64,000 bases of DNA from a bacterium (GTDB taxonomy: Bacteria; Myxococcota_A; Polyangia; Nannocystales; Nannocystaceae), in contig JANSYI010000009.1 of NCBI GenBank assembly GCA_024742475.1, positions 62,001 through 126,000 of the forward strand, written 5' to 3'. Under the pieces are notes generated by a model. It did not search any database, was not told the origin of the DNA, and saw nothing but the letters and a program-made list of their open reading frames with translations. Made by a program: the position numbers and the translations under genes. How positions within the stretch are numbered: the stretch's first letter is position 1; every line of letters begins with the position of its first letter. Below are positions 54,258 through 63,569 of this stretch, piece by piece.

Positions 54258-57014
54258 TGCGTCGTCCACCGCGTCGAGCTTCCGCATCAGCATGTGCGCG
54301 TCGGGCTCTTCGTCGGCCAGCTCCGCCCGCGCGGCCTCGAGGTGTCGACGCGCCGTCGCGGCCTGCCGTCGCCGGGCTTCGAGCAGCGCCAGCCCATACC
54401 AGGCGCGCGCGCGCGTCAGCGTGCTGCCCGACTCGCCCGTCGCCACCTCGAGCAGCGGTCCGCTCGCGCCCTCGGTGACGCCTCGGCGGATCCCGTTGAC
54501 CCACAGGTCGACCCGCGCCGCCCGGCGGTCGTCGTCGTCGGTCGCGTCGCGCAGTGCCTGCTCGAAGTGGCGCCCCGCCGCCTCGTCGTCCCCGCGTGCC
54601 TCGACGATCCTCCCGCGCAGCAGCGTCTGCCGGTTCGTGGTGACCGGAAGCCCCTGCGACCAGCGGTCGTACGCATCGAGGCCGTCCTCGGCGTCGTCGA
54701 GCTCGCCCAGGTTCGCCTGGTACCAGGCCAGGTTCTCGTACATCTGCGCCACGTTGGGGAGTGGCGGCTTCAGCCCTGCGGCGAGCAACGCTTCGAGGGC
54801 GCGTCGGGACGCATCGCGGGCTTCGGGCAGCCGCTGTGCCCGCGCGTACGTGCGGGCGAGGTCGGAGAGCCGCCCCGCCGTGTTGACGTGGTTGGGGCCG
54901 TAGAGCTTCGTGTACCGCTCGTGTGCGGCCAGATGATCTTTGATCGCGCCGTCGTAGTCGCCTTGCGTGTGGCGCAGCCGGGCTCGGACGGTGTGGGCCC
55001 GCGCGAGCGCGGGGTGCCACGGGCTGACCGTGGGCTCGTCGAGCACCGACGAGAGCAGCGCGCCGGCCTCCTCGGGCTCGTCGTTGAACAGCAGCAGCTC
55101 GGCCAGCAGCGCGCGGGCCTCGACGCCGCTGGGCTCCTCGAGCGATCCGTGTTCGTCGAGGTACGCCACGCGCTCTCGTGCCATCGCCTCTGCCTCGTCG
55201 AGCTTTCCCGCGAGTCGGTACACGTCGAGCCGCCGGGGGATCATCTCGATGCGCACCCACTCGCCGTCGGGCAGCGACGAGGCGAGCGCCGCGCCCATGC
55301 GATCGAGGAACAGCGCAGCCTTCGTGTCCCGCTGGTGGATCCCGCGGACGCGCGCCAGCTCGAACAGCACGCTCGTCGTCGCGTAGCGGACCTCCTCCTC
55401 GAGCCCGATCGCCAGGGCCTCTTCGAGCACCGCGACCGACTCGCCCACCCGGTTGCGAAACGCCAGGTAGGAGCCGAGCGTGCCGCGTAGCCCCACGCGC
55501 AGCGGTCCGTAGTCGAGCGCGTCGGCGGCGGCGATGATCGCCTCGAACTCGCGCTCGACCTCGGCGCCATCGTCGACAGCCCGCCTGAAGAGGTCGTTGC
55601 TCTCGACCTCGAGCTCGAGGATGCGGGCGCGGTCTTCGGGGTCGTCGGGCGGTGGGTAGTAGGCCTGCAGGTACTCCGGGTCGGCGCAGGGCTCGACCCG
55701 GCGCAGGCGCTCGAACGTGCTCTCGACCTCGAGCCGCGCCGCGACCGAGCCGTCGGTCAGCGACTCGATGGCCGCAGCGAAGCCGTGCAGCCGCCGGTCC
55801 AGGCACGCGTAGCGCGTTTCCATGAAGGCCGGCGTCTCGGCGTGACGCACGACCGAGGCCTCGCAGGCATCGACCCGGCCGGCCCTCCACGCCTCGGCAT
55901 ACGCGTCGAAGCGCTCGCGCGTTTCCTGTACCACCGACGCGTCCAGGCCTGCGCCGTGCAGCGCCCCCTCGAGGCGCTCGCGGGCCGGGTCGGTCCACAC
56001 CTCGTCCATTGCCGTCGCCGCGTCGCCGCACGGGTCCTCCGCGCCCGCCGGAAGGAACGCCGCCGCGGCCACGATGCCGGCCCCGCCCACCAGCGCGCCC
56101 AGCCACCAGCGGCGCGCGGGCGCCTGCAGGTCGAGCGTGGCGAGGTATGCGTCCATCGAAGGGTGCCGATCCTTCGGGTCGTTGCTCAGGCCGGTCGCGA
56201 TGGCCACGCGGATCTTCGGTGGCACGTCGCTTTGGACCGGCGGCAGGTTGAGGGCGCCGCGTTGAACGTTGGCCGAGAGCTCGAGCGCGGTTTCCCCCTC
56301 GAAGGGGTGCTGCTCGAAGAGCGCCTCGAACAGCGCCACGGAGAACGCGAACTGGTCCGTGCGCGAGTCGAGGGCGTCGCCGGCGTGCTGCTCGGGCGCC
56401 ATGTAGCGGGGGGTGCCCATGCGTTGCGTCGCGCCGGGAGACTCGGCCGCCTGTGCGAGCCCGAAGTCGAGCACCTTGACCGCCCCGGACTCGGTCACCA
56501 TCACGTTGGCCGGCTTGAAGTCGCGATGCACGAGTCCCTCGGCGTGCGCCGCCGACAGGCCGCTGCCCGCCTGCGTGTATCGCTGCAGCACCTCGCGCCA
56601 GCTGGCCTCGGGGTTGTCCTCGCGCCACTGCTTCAGCGTCGTCCCGCGCAGGTACTCCATCGCGATGAACACGGCTTCCCCGTGCGTGCCCACGTCGAAG
56701 ACCGTGACGATGCTCGGGTGCGAGAGCTTGGCCAGGGCCCGCGCCTCGGTCATGAGCGCGTCGGTCGAGTTGTCGGCATAGCCGCCGCCGTGGACGATCT
56801 TCAGCGCCACGCGTCGGTCGAGCTGCGGGTCCCAGGCGGAGAACACCACGCCCATCGCGCCCGCGCCCACGCGCTCGATCAACGTGTACCGCCCCACCTT
56901 TGCGCCCGGCTCCACGGCGACGTGGACCGCGCGCGGCTGCGCCCCCTCGGGCAGCAGGGTCGCGTCCGGGTCCGATCCTGAGACCGCGGTGTCATCCGAG
57001 GAGGGCGCGGACAC
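54219..57014 (-). CDS. Ser/Thr protein kinase with transmembrane helix and TPR-like sensor domain
   Basis: 931 residues. The N-terminal kinase has VGAGAMGVVF (49-58), Lys72, HRDFKPAN with Asp165, DFG at 183-185, and PRYMAPEQH. A single membrane segment (WLGALVGGAGIVAAAAFLP, about 302-320) follows. A 600-residue region of TPR-like helical pairs extends to the C-terminus (for example LEEALAIGLEEEVRYATTSVLFELARV and ALARAHTVRARLRHTQGDYDGAIKDHLAAHERYTKLYGPN). This is a common myxobacterial layout for a membrane kinase sensing through TPRs. The start ATG 57014 is followed by an acidic leader. Confidence 0.93.
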   Translation of the reverse strand: MSAPSSDDTAVSGSDPDATLLPEGAQPRAVHVAVEPGAKVGRYTLIERVGAGAMGVVFSAWDPQLDRRVALKIVHGGGYADNSTDALMTEARALAKLSHPSIVTVFDVGTHGEAVFIAMEYLRGTTLKQWREDNPEASWREVLQRYTQAGSGLSAAHAEGLVHRDFKPANVMVTESGAVKVLDFGLAQAAESPGATQRMGTPRYMAPEQHAGDALDSRTDQFAFSVALFEALFEQHPFEGETALELSANVQRGALNLPPVQSDVPPKIRVAIATGLSNDPKDRHPSMDAYLATLDLQAPARRWWLGALVGGAGIVAAAAFLPAGAEDPCGDAATAMDEVWTDPARERLEGALHGAGLDASVVQETRERFDAYAEAWRAGRVDACEASVVRHAETPAFMETRYACLDRRLHGFAAAIESLTDGSVAARLEVESTFERLRRVEPCADPEYLQAYYPPPDDPEDRARILELEVESNDLFRRAVDDGAEVEREFEAIIAAADALDYGPLRVGLRGTLGSYLAFRNRVGESVAVLEEALAIGLEEEVRYATTSVLFELARVRGIHQRDTKAALFLDRMGAALASSLPDGEWVRIEMIPRRLDVYRLAGKLDEAEAMARERVAYLDEHGSLEEPSGVEARALLAELLLFNDEPEEAGALLSSVLDEPTVSPWHPALARAHTVRARLRHTQGDYDGAIKDHLAAHERYTKLYGPNHVNTAGRLSDLARTYARAQRLPEARDASRRALEALLAAGLKPPLPNVAQMYENLAWYQANLGELDDAEDGLDAYDRWSQGLPVTTNRQTLLRGRIVEARGDDEAAGRHFEQALRDATDDDDRRAARVDLWVNGIRRGVTEGASGPLLEVATGESGSTLTRARAWYGLALLEARRRQAATARRHLEAARAELADEEPDAHMLMRKLDAVDDALPPPPKRDEDAQ

Positions 57015-57053
57015 GTGTGCCGCCAGTGTACCTGGGGCCGGCGCCCTCCCGCA

Positions 57054-57818
57054 TCAAGGCTCCGCGGGCGGGGTCGCCGCGACGAAGCCGCACGCCATCG
57101 CGACGATGACGGCGATGGCCGCGAGGCCGAGCTCGAGCCAGGCGTCTTGCCTCGAGGGGACGGCCAGGGTGTCGACCAGGACACCCTCGAGCGCGGCGGG
57201 ATCGCCTTGGACCTGCACGAGCGTACCGAGCAGCTCGGGGTCGAGGGGCTCGGTCTTGCCCTGCAGCGCCGTCGGGGAGCGCGAGTCGAAGGCGGCGCCC
57301 GGCTCGACGCGGACCACCACCACCGCGGCGTCGGGTTCGATCGGGTTGCCGCGCGGCGCGTCGTCCTCGGCCTTGGGCGGGGGCGTGCCCGTGACCGGGA
57401 TCAGCACGGCGATGGGCGCGGAGGACTGGTCGGGCAGACTGCCGCGCTCGACCGCATACTCGTCGAGCGTCCAGCCGGTCCGCACGAACCCGCTCACCCG
57501 GGCGTAGGGCGGCACGGGCGTGGGGATGCCGCCATCGCGCAGGTCGAAGAACGGGAACGCACCGGGGGTCGTCGCGTCGGTCGCGACGCCGAGCATCACG
57601 CTGCCCGTGCCCGCGCTGTGGGCTCCGAGCGCGGCGAGGCCACCGGCGACGAGGAGCAGCGCCCACGAGCGGCGCAGCGCCACGAGCCACGCGAGCGTGA
57701 TCACGCCGGCCGTCGCGGGCAGCCACCACGTGTCGGTGACCGCCGCGGGCATCGGACCGGCAGCGATCCAGGCCACCAGGGCCGGCGTCGCCAACGAGAG
57801 GGCCAGCGCGATTCGCAT
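57054..57818 (-). CDS. membrane protein of unknown function
   Basis: 254 residues from ATG 57818. Three hydrophobic segments in the first 85 residues, an extracytoplasmic Pro-rich domain (about 95-230, with FPFFDLRDGGIPTPVPPYARV and APIAVLIPVTGTPPPKAEDD), and a last hydrophobic helix near the C-terminus (WLELGLAAIAVIVAMACGFVA). Starting at 57914 would overlap the divergent lipoprotein gene. No family recognised. Its end lies 39 bp from the start of the TPR kinase on the same strand. Confidence 0.65.
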   Translation of the reverse strand: MRIALALSLATPALVAWIAAGPMPAAVTDTWWLPATAGVITLAWLVALRRSWALLLVAGGLAALGAHSAGTGSVMLGVATDATTPGAFPFFDLRDGGIPTPVPPYARVSGFVRTGWTLDEYAVERGSLPDQSSAPIAVLIPVTGTPPPKAEDDAPRGNPIEPDAAVVVVRVEPGAAFDSRSPTALQGKTEPLDPELLGTLVQVQGDPAALEGVLVDTLAVPSRQDAWLELGLAAIAVIVAMACGFVAATPPAEP

Positions 57819-57867
57819 CCGCACGGATTGCGAGCCTACCCCGAATCGGGCTGATACGCTCCGGCTG

Positions 57868-59340
57868 ATGCGAACCTCCGGCGTATGGGCGATCGCTGCG
57901 GGCGCCCTGCTCATGGCGTGTGGGCCCGACCCAGGTCCGGTGGGCTGGGTCGATGCCCGGGCCGCCGTCGTACGCTGTACATCGGCGGGGCGTAACCGGA
58001 TGCCACCGGTGCTGCTCGACCTCCCCGCACCCCAGGTGCCTACCGGACTCTACGCCCGCCGCATGGATCCGATGGCGCTCGACGACCTGGGCTTTCAGCG
58101 GGACACGGTCGCGTGCGCGATGCTGCTGCCGGTCGATGACGGCGACGCGGAGCGCAACAAAGCCCTGCTCAAGGCGCGGCGCACCGCAGCCGCGGCCGCC
58201 GCGGAGGTCGCGGGCATGTGTGCCTGCGAGGCGGCAGACAAGCTCGGCGCACGTGCGCTGCTGTCCAACTGCGTCGACCGCCCGACGCGGCGCAAGTGTG
58301 ACGTCGACGACGAGCTGCGCGCCGTGGAGGAGATCCTCGCGCCCGTCTACACCGCGCTTGCCGAGACAAACGCGCCGATGCTGCACTGGCGCCTCGTGGG
58401 CAAGTTCGATCGCGCCGGCTGGTTCGCACGCCAGCAAACCACGTTGATCGAGCGGCACCAGGGCGGGTCGACGGTGTTCGAACGCGGCGAGGCGGTGCCC
58501 GTGCGCGGCAACGGAGCCCTCGTCAAGGCGCTGCTCGAAGAGGACGACGTGGTCGCGGTCGTCCGTCAGAACAGCGGCCAGGCGCTGCTGGTCGTGCGTG
58601 AGATCGGCAAGACGCTGGTGCTCGATCACTTCGCGTACTTCGGCGTGGGCGACACGCTGACCCCGCTGCTGCCCTACCTCGACAACGCGTCGCTGCCCCG
58701 CTATCGCTCGATGCTCGCCAAGCCGACCGACACGCGAAAGCTGCGGCTCGAGCCGAGCAAGGGCAACCTGGTCGAGGTGGACGTGTCCCACCTGGCGAGC
58801 ATCGACGCCGTGCTCCGCCGGGGTGCCGACCTCTACGACGCCGAGGTCGGGCGCGAGCGCGAGCTGCCCGAGCGCCGCATCGAGTCGGTCGCCATCGCGG
58901 CGCCCTTCGGCAAGCAGGGGCAACAGCTCGTCGCGCGTGTCGAGCTCACGCCCGAGGGCACCGGGTGGGCGTCGCTGCTCACCTCGTCGGACCTCACGCC
59001 GGGGCTCGACGCGCTGGGGCTCGAGCCCGTCGAGCTGCCCGCGGCCGACTCGGCGCTGCCCTACCCCCTGGCGGGGACGCGGTTCGAGTCATCGGTCGTG
59101 TACGGGCTCGAGGCCATGCCTGCGCTGATGGACGCGATCGAGTCGCGGTATCCGGGCGCGATCCAGGGCACCGCGAAGGCGTGGACCTTCGTGATGCCCT
59201 TGTCGAACCTGGACGGCCTCGTCGACCCCGACGCCGGGTTTACCGGGCTGCGCACGAGCTTCGCCGAGCGGGTCTACGAGGTGAACGTCGAGGTCGTCGA
59301 AGAGGGGCGCGCCCTGCAGGTCGAGGTCGCGCCCCAGTAG
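57868..59340 (+). CDS. large predicted lipoprotein of unknown function
   Basis: 490 residues from ATG 57868. Signal peptide with lipobox LLMAC (Cys18). A Cys-containing N-terminal region (VVRCTSAGRNRMPP...TVACAMLLPVDD...VAGMCACEAADKLGARALLSNCVDRPTRRKCDVDDEL) is followed by a mixed alpha/beta body without a recognisable catalytic motif, ending VYEVNVEVVEEGRALQVEVAPQ. Divergent from the membrane protein at 57054. Probably an outer-membrane-anchored structural or assembly protein, but unknown. Confidence 0.7.
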   Translation: MRTSGVWAIAAGALLMACGPDPGPVGWVDARAAVVRCTSAGRNRMPPVLLDLPAPQVPTGLYARRMDPMALDDLGFQRDTVACAMLLPVDDGDAERNKALLKARRTAAAAAAEVAGMCACEAADKLGARALLSNCVDRPTRRKCDVDDELRAVEEILAPVYTALAETNAPMLHWRLVGKFDRAGWFARQQTTLIERHQGGSTVFERGEAVPVRGNGALVKALLEEDDVVAVVRQNSGQALLVVREIGKTLVLDHFAYFGVGDTLTPLLPYLDNASLPRYRSMLAKPTDTRKLRLEPSKGNLVEVDVSHLASIDAVLRRGADLYDAEVGRERELPERRIESVAIAAPFGKQGQQLVARVELTPEGTGWASLLTSSDLTPGLDALGLEPVELPAADSALPYPLAGTRFESSVVYGLEAMPALMDAIESRYPGAIQGTAKAWTFVMPLSNLDGLVDPDAGFTGLRTSFAERVYEVNVEVVEEGRALQVEVAPQ

Positions 59341-59343
59341 AGG

Positions 59344-59910
59344 CTATGTTTCCGTCTTGGTCTCCGAGCCCTTCTCGGTCTGGGCTGGGGGCGCCTGGGT
59401 CTTCAGCGGGCCCGGCTGCGCGCTCTTGCACAGCGAGTTCACCAGCTTGCAGCCGCGGACCTTCGTCTCGCCGGCGATCGAGTCGAGTCTAGTCAGGTAG
59501 CGAGGTCCGAGCTCGGCGTTGCCGGCGACCTGCAGCACGACGCGATAGTCGTCGGAGGTGAACAGCACCGCGGAGTAGAACTTCTCGACCCCGTCCGGCG
59601 CGGTGTAACCGAAGTCGAAGCGGGTGCCCGCGACGCCGTTCTTGGACTCGACCGGCTTCTGAGCGCGCAGCGCGTAGCCGCGGGCGCCGAGCTTGTTGAC
59701 CAGGTCTTCGCCCCAAAACGAGAGCGAGCCGCCCTTGACGTTGTCCCAGACGCGCACGTTGAGGCCGACATGGTCGGGCGCCATCATCGTGGTGGAGTAG
59801 TCGTCGCGCTCGACCTGTGCGAAGCCGGCGGGGGGCTCGAGTTTGTGGGTGGCGCAGGCGGTGGTCAGGCAGGCGGTGGCGAGGAGGAAGAGCAAGCGTT
59901 TCATCGTCAT
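59344..59910 (-). CDS. small predicted lipoprotein
   Basis: 188 residues from ATG 59910 (ATG 59904 also possible). Signal peptide MKRLLFLLATACLTTAC with the lipobox TTAC. Mature part: PPAGFAQVERDDYSTTMMAPDHVGLNVRVW, LGARGYALRAQKPVESKNGVAGTRFDFGYT and FTSDDYRVVLQVAGNAE, a compact alpha/beta domain, then a Lys/Pro/Thr-rich tail. The ATG overlaps the stop of the upstream DUF4349-like gene by 4 bp, so they are co-translated. Confidence 0.78.
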   Translation of the reverse strand: MTMKRLLFLLATACLTTACATHKLEPPAGFAQVERDDYSTTMMAPDHVGLNVRVWDNVKGGSLSFWGEDLVNKLGARGYALRAQKPVESKNGVAGTRFDFGYTAPDGVEKFYSAVLFTSDDYRVVLQVAGNAELGPRYLTRLDSIAGETKVRGCKLVNSLCKSAQPGPLKTQAPPAQTEKGSETKTET

Positions 59911-60851
59911 TTCCACTCCGTGTTTTCGACGCCGAGGCCGTCGACCCAGGGGAAGGGGTCGTTGCTACTCGGGGTGGGCGTGTGGGGGCCTCGTTCGTAG
60001 AATTCGAGGGTGAGGGTGGAGTAGGTGGTCATGTTGTCGAGCTGCCGCAGCCGGCCCTTGAGCACCTCGAGCTCGGCGGCGACGCGGTCGAGCGCCTCAC
60101 GAACCTTCAAGGCCTCCTCGACAGTGCGCGCCTTGCCGAGTAGGTCGAGCAGCTGCGCGTGGGTCTTCTCGAGCGCCTTGAGCCGGGACTCGAGGTCGGT
60201 GTACTCGGCCGTGACGTCCTGGGAGTTGAGCCAGCGCTGCTCGACGTTGCCGTAGCCAGCGAGGCTGGTCATCACGGCTCGGAGGTTCTTCGAGGGGATG
60301 CGCAGGACGACCTGGCTGTTGGACATCGACTGCACGTAGCCGCCGTGCCGCGCGGGGATCGACTCGGCGGTCTCGATCGCGTCGGCGAGGTTGAAGACGG
60401 CGATGCGCATGCCGGCGGTGTAGATGATGTGCCGACCTTCGTCGGCCTCGGGAGGCTGCTCGTCGGCCTGCTGCGGTTGCGCGTCGCCGGGGCTGGCCTC
60501 GGCGGTGCTCGGGCTCTGGGGGGCCGGAGATGCCATCACCGCGCCAGGCTTGGCTTTCTTCTCGGCCGCTCGGCTCTTGTCTCGGCGATTGCCGAAGAGC
60601 CGGCCCCGCTCACGCCGAGGTTCGGCGGCGGTGGCCGTCACGATGGGCTCGGGCTCCGACTCCGGGGCGGCCATCGACATCTCTTCGACGTACTCGCCGT
60701 CTGCGCCGTAGTCGTCGTCATAGGCGCCGCCGTACGCCTCGTCGGGGTAGGCAGCGCTCGCCATCGTCGGCGAAGCCTTCTTGCACGCGGGCAACCCGAC
60801 CAGCACGCTCGCCAGCACAATCCAAGCAGGGGGTCTCGATGAGGTCATCAT
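59907..60851 (-). CDS. DUF4349-like lipoprotein with coiled coil
   Basis: About 314 residues from ATG 60851 (or 60848). Signal peptide with lipobox LPAC, a low-complexity acidic then Pro/Gln-rich segment (about 30-130), and then the DUF4349-like core: HIIYTAGMRIAVFNLADAIETAESIPARHGGYVQSMSNSQVVLRIPSKNLRAVMTSLAGYGNVEQRWLNSQDVTAEYTDLESRLKALEKTHAQLLDLLGKA...VLKGRLRQLDNMTTYSTLTL. The coiled coil before the last strands is typical. The usual C-terminal membrane helix is absent; lipidation anchors it instead. It forms an operon with the lipoprotein at 59344. Confidence 0.88.
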   Translation of the reverse strand: MMTSSRPPAWIVLASVLVGLPACKKASPTMASAAYPDEAYGGAYDDDYGADGEYVEEMSMAAPESEPEPIVTATAAEPRRERGRLFGNRRDKSRAAEKKAKPGAVMASPAPQSPSTAEASPGDAQPQQADEQPPEADEGRHIIYTAGMRIAVFNLADAIETAESIPARHGGYVQSMSNSQVVLRIPSKNLRAVMTSLAGYGNVEQRWLNSQDVTAEYTDLESRLKALEKTHAQLLDLLGKARTVEEALKVREALDRVAAELEVLKGRLRQLDNMTTYSTLTLEFYERGPHTPTPSSNDPFPWVDGLGVENTEWK

Positions 60852-60952
60852 GGGATTCGCCACCCCGAACGCCCGCCCGCGCAAGCCCCTTACAGCGCTT
60901 CGAAAAAAGCGCCCGATTGCCGCGCGCCGGGCCGTCGGGTACTTCATGCGGC

Positions 60953-62428
60953 GTGAACATCCGCGCAATTGCAGGCGTTTCTCTTTTGCTCGCGGCCGCG
61001 TGCAAGCCCAGCGGGGCCGCGCCCGAGACCCACACGCCTGCCGAGCAGGCCCCGCCGGCCGTCGCGGGTGTGGACGCGCAGCCCGAGCCGGCGCCCCAGC
61101 AGACGGGCGCGCCTGAGACGGGCGAGCCTGCGCCCGCATGGGCGAAGGACGCTGCCACCAAGATCTTCGCGGCCGCCGAGGGCAAGACACGTGCGTGGGA
61201 TCGGCTCGCGCAGATGAGCGACCTCTACGGCCACCGTCTGAGCGGATCGAAGGCGCTCGAGGACGCCATCGCGTGGACGCTCGAGATCATGACCGACGAT
61301 GGTCACCAAAACGTCCGCAAGGAGGCGGTGATGGTGCCGCACTGGGTGCGCGGCAAGGAGTCGCTTGCCATCGCGAGCCCGATGCGTCGCCCGCTGACCA
61401 TGCTCGGGCTCGGCATGAGCGTGGGTACACGTGGCACCCTGACCCGCGAGGTCATCGTGGTCGATCACGTCGACGCGATCGCCGAGCTCCCCGAGGGCGC
61501 GGCCAAGGGGAAGATCGTGCTGATCAACCAGGTGATGCCGCCCTACGACCCCCACACCGGCAACACGCACTATGGACCCACCGTGCAGGCGCGCACCCGA
61601 GGTGCGTCCGAAGCGGCCAAGAAGGGCGCCGACGCGGTGCTGGTGCGCTCGGTGACCGCAGTCTCGCTCGACAACCCGCACACCGGCACGTTGTCCTACG
61701 AAGAGGGGGTGCGGAAGATCCCCGCCGCGGCGGTGACGATCGAGGGCGCGGAGCTTCTCGCGCGCCAAGCCGCACGAGGCCCGGTGAAGGTGTCCCTGAA
61801 GATGGGTGCCAAGCAGCTGCCCGACGCGCCCAGTGGCAACGCGATCGCCGAGATCGTCGGCCGCGAAAAGCCCGACGAGGTGGTGGTGATCGGCGGGCAC
61901 ATCGACTCGTGGGACGTCGGCGACGGCGCCAGCGATGACGGCGCGGGGTGCATGGCCGCCATGGAGGCCGCCACGCTCATTCGCGAGTCGGGGCTGCAGC
62001 CGCGGCGGACGATTCGCGTGGTGCTGTTCACCAACGAAGAGAACGGGCTGCGCGGCGGACTGGGCTACTTCGATGCGCACGGCAAGGAGCCGCACCTCGG
62101 GGCCATCGAGAGCGACTCGGGCATGGGCAGACCCACGGGCTTCTCGCTCGCCGGCGACGACGCCGAGGCGCTCGCGGCCCTGAAGGTCTTCGAGCCGCTG
62201 TTCGGGGCGCTGGGCGACCTGAGCATCACCAAAGGCTGGGGCGGCGCCGACATCAGCCCGCTGACCAGGGCCGGGGTGCTGAGCATGGCGCTGAGGCCCG
62301 ACGCGAGCCACTACTTCGACCTGCACCACAGCCCGGCGGACACGATCGACAAGATCGATCCGGCGCACCTCGAGCAGAACGCCGCGGCGATGGCGTTGAT
62401 GGCCTATATCCTCGCCGAGCGGGAGTAG
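60953..62428 (+). CDS. M28-family zinc aminopeptidase, lipoprotein
   Basis: About 491 residues from GTG 60953. Lipobox AAAC after MNIRAIAGVSLLLA, an Ala/Pro/Glu linker, a PA-like insert (about 150-290), and the M28 catalytic blocks: GGHIDSWDVGDGASDDGAG (metal ligands His316 and Asp328), FTNEENGLRGG (Glu362/Glu363), AIESDSGMG and DLHHSPADTIDKID. The last motif is typical of plasma glutamate carboxypeptidase-like enzymes. Divergent from the DUF4349-like gene. Probably degrades peptides in the periplasm or outside the cell. Confidence 0.93.
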   Translation: MNIRAIAGVSLLLAAACKPSGAAPETHTPAEQAPPAVAGVDAQPEPAPQQTGAPETGEPAPAWAKDAATKIFAAAEGKTRAWDRLAQMSDLYGHRLSGSKALEDAIAWTLEIMTDDGHQNVRKEAVMVPHWVRGKESLAIASPMRRPLTMLGLGMSVGTRGTLTREVIVVDHVDAIAELPEGAAKGKIVLINQVMPPYDPHTGNTHYGPTVQARTRGASEAAKKGADAVLVRSVTAVSLDNPHTGTLSYEEGVRKIPAAAVTIEGAELLARQAARGPVKVSLKMGAKQLPDAPSGNAIAEIVGREKPDEVVVIGGHIDSWDVGDGASDDGAGCMAAMEAATLIRESGLQPRRTIRVVLFTNEENGLRGGLGYFDAHGKEPHLGAIESDSGMGRPTGFSLAGDDAEALAALKVFEPLFGALGDLSITKGWGGADISPLTRAGVLSMALRPDASHYFDLHHSPADTIDKIDPAHLEQNAAAMALMAYILAERE

Positions 62429-62431
62429 CGA

Positions 62432-62929
62432 TCAGCGCGGCTGCGCGAGCGCGCTGGTCCGCTTGGGGCGGGCCTGCAGGTCACACGAGCCTTCGTCGCA
62501 GGTGGCCATCACGCGCGACTCGGGCAGGCACTCGACCACCGGGCACAGGCCGCAATCGTCGCGGTACTCGGCTTCGAGGGCCTGCAGCTCGTCGAGGATC
62601 GGCTCGATGTCGGTCTGAGACGACGCGGCGAGGTAACACGACACCGCCGGGATGCAGCTCGAGGGCATGACCTCGCCGGCGGGGATCGGCGTGCACTGGG
62701 CGCTGGCGTCGCAGGTCATCGTCGACTCGATGAGCGACGTCGCGGCGGCGGAGATCGTCGCGCACGCGGCATAGTCGATCGGGTCTTCGTCGACGACGCC
62801 GAGCTCGTCACCGACGTCGGTGTCGGCGGGCAGCGCGTCGAGGTCGTCGTCGGGACCGGTGCAGCCCGCGGCGAGGGCCGTACTGATGGCGAGGAGCGCA
62901 GAGGCCAGGGGGAGCGTTGAGAAGTTCAT
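62432..62929 (-). CDS. small predicted lipoprotein, Cys-rich
   Basis: 165 residues from ATG 62929. Signal peptide with lipobox LAAGC, an acidic Asp-rich linker (TGPDDDLDALPADTDVGDELG), and a Cys-rich domain (CATISAAATSLIESTMTCDASAQCTPIPAGEVMPSSCIPAVSCYL...CGLCPVVECLPESRVMATCDEGSCDL) probably stabilised by disulfides. It resembles numerous myxobacterial exported proteins of unknown function. Convergent on the M28 gene (3-bp gap). Confidence 0.8.
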   Translation of the reverse strand: MNFSTLPLASALLAISTALAAGCTGPDDDLDALPADTDVGDELGVVDEDPIDYAACATISAAATSLIESTMTCDASAQCTPIPAGEVMPSSCIPAVSCYLAASSQTDIEPILDELQALEAEYRDDCGLCPVVECLPESRVMATCDEGSCDLQARPKRTSALAQPR

Positions 62930-63035
62930 GGCCACAAGTGGTGCAACGTGCGTTCCAACCCCTGTGAGGTCCGCAGACGCCCCCGAACGCGTGACGCGAC
63001 CGCACGGGTGCGCGCTGCCGCACCGCGAACCCACA

Positions 63036-63071
63036 TTGACAATCCCATGCAGGTGCGACAAGTTGTCGCAC
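63036..63071 (+). promoter_or_regulatory. promoter with operator-like palindrome ahead of the efflux operon
   Basis: TTGACA at 63036-63041 matches the -35 consensus. GTGCGACAAGTTGTCGCAC at 63053-63071 is an inverted repeat with 9-bp arms around one central base. It would cover the -10 region and ends 1 base before the ATG at 63073, so a repressor binding here would block transcription. The GACA-TGTC half sites resemble BlaI/CopY-type operators; that is inference. The only divergent neighbour is a lipoprotein gene. Confidence 0.65.
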
Positions 63072-63072
63072 A

Positions 63073-63477
63073 ATGGCGAAGAGCCTCGCAGCGCGTATCG
63101 GTGGGGCCCTGTGGCTGGCCACCGCGTGCGCGCTCGTGCTCGCCTTGTTGCTGCCGAGCGCGGGTGGACGGTGTGTGCACGGACGCGGTCCTGCGCAAGC
63201 GGGCTGCCCGTGCGCCCAGAAGCACGCTCCGTCGTCGCAAGGGGAGGGGCCGATCGCAAGTCGGCCCTCGTGCTGCGCCACGGGCGACGCCCACGCCGCG
63301 CCGCGCTCTCCCATGGCCCAGAGCCCCGAGCACCTCGCGAGCGTCGCCGTGGCGCCTGCGCGCCCGGTGCTCGCCAGCGCCGGGTTCGTCGCGGGTGACC
63401 AAGCCGCGCGTCGGCCCGCCCCGCGAGGTCCGCCCCCAGCGCGCCGCTTCCTCGAAAATTGCACGCTGCTGCTGTGA
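63073..63477 (+). CDS. small Cys-rich membrane-anchored protein at the head of an efflux operon
   Basis: 134 residues. An N-terminal hydrophobic segment (IGGALWLATACALVLALLLPSAGG) is followed by a Cys/His-containing stretch (CVHGRGPAQAGCPCAQKH...CCATGDAHAA) and a Pro/Ala/Arg-rich tail ending CTLLL. The CPC, CC and nearby His residues could bind a soft metal. It lies 92 bp upstream of a TolC-family gene and directly after the palindromic operator, a setting typical of metal-efflux operons. Function is inferred. Confidence 0.6.
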   Translation: MAKSLAARIGGALWLATACALVLALLLPSAGGRCVHGRGPAQAGCPCAQKHAPSSQGEGPIASRPSCCATGDAHAAPRSPMAQSPEHLASVAVAPARPVLASAGFVAGDQAARRPAPRGPPPARRFLENCTLLL

Positions 63478-63569
63478 GCCCGTCGTCGCCGCTCCTTCGA
63501 TGACACGCGCCCGAGGGTGCGCGCGTCGTCGCGTCGTCGTCTCGTCTCGCGCTCTCGAGGATCTCACCG

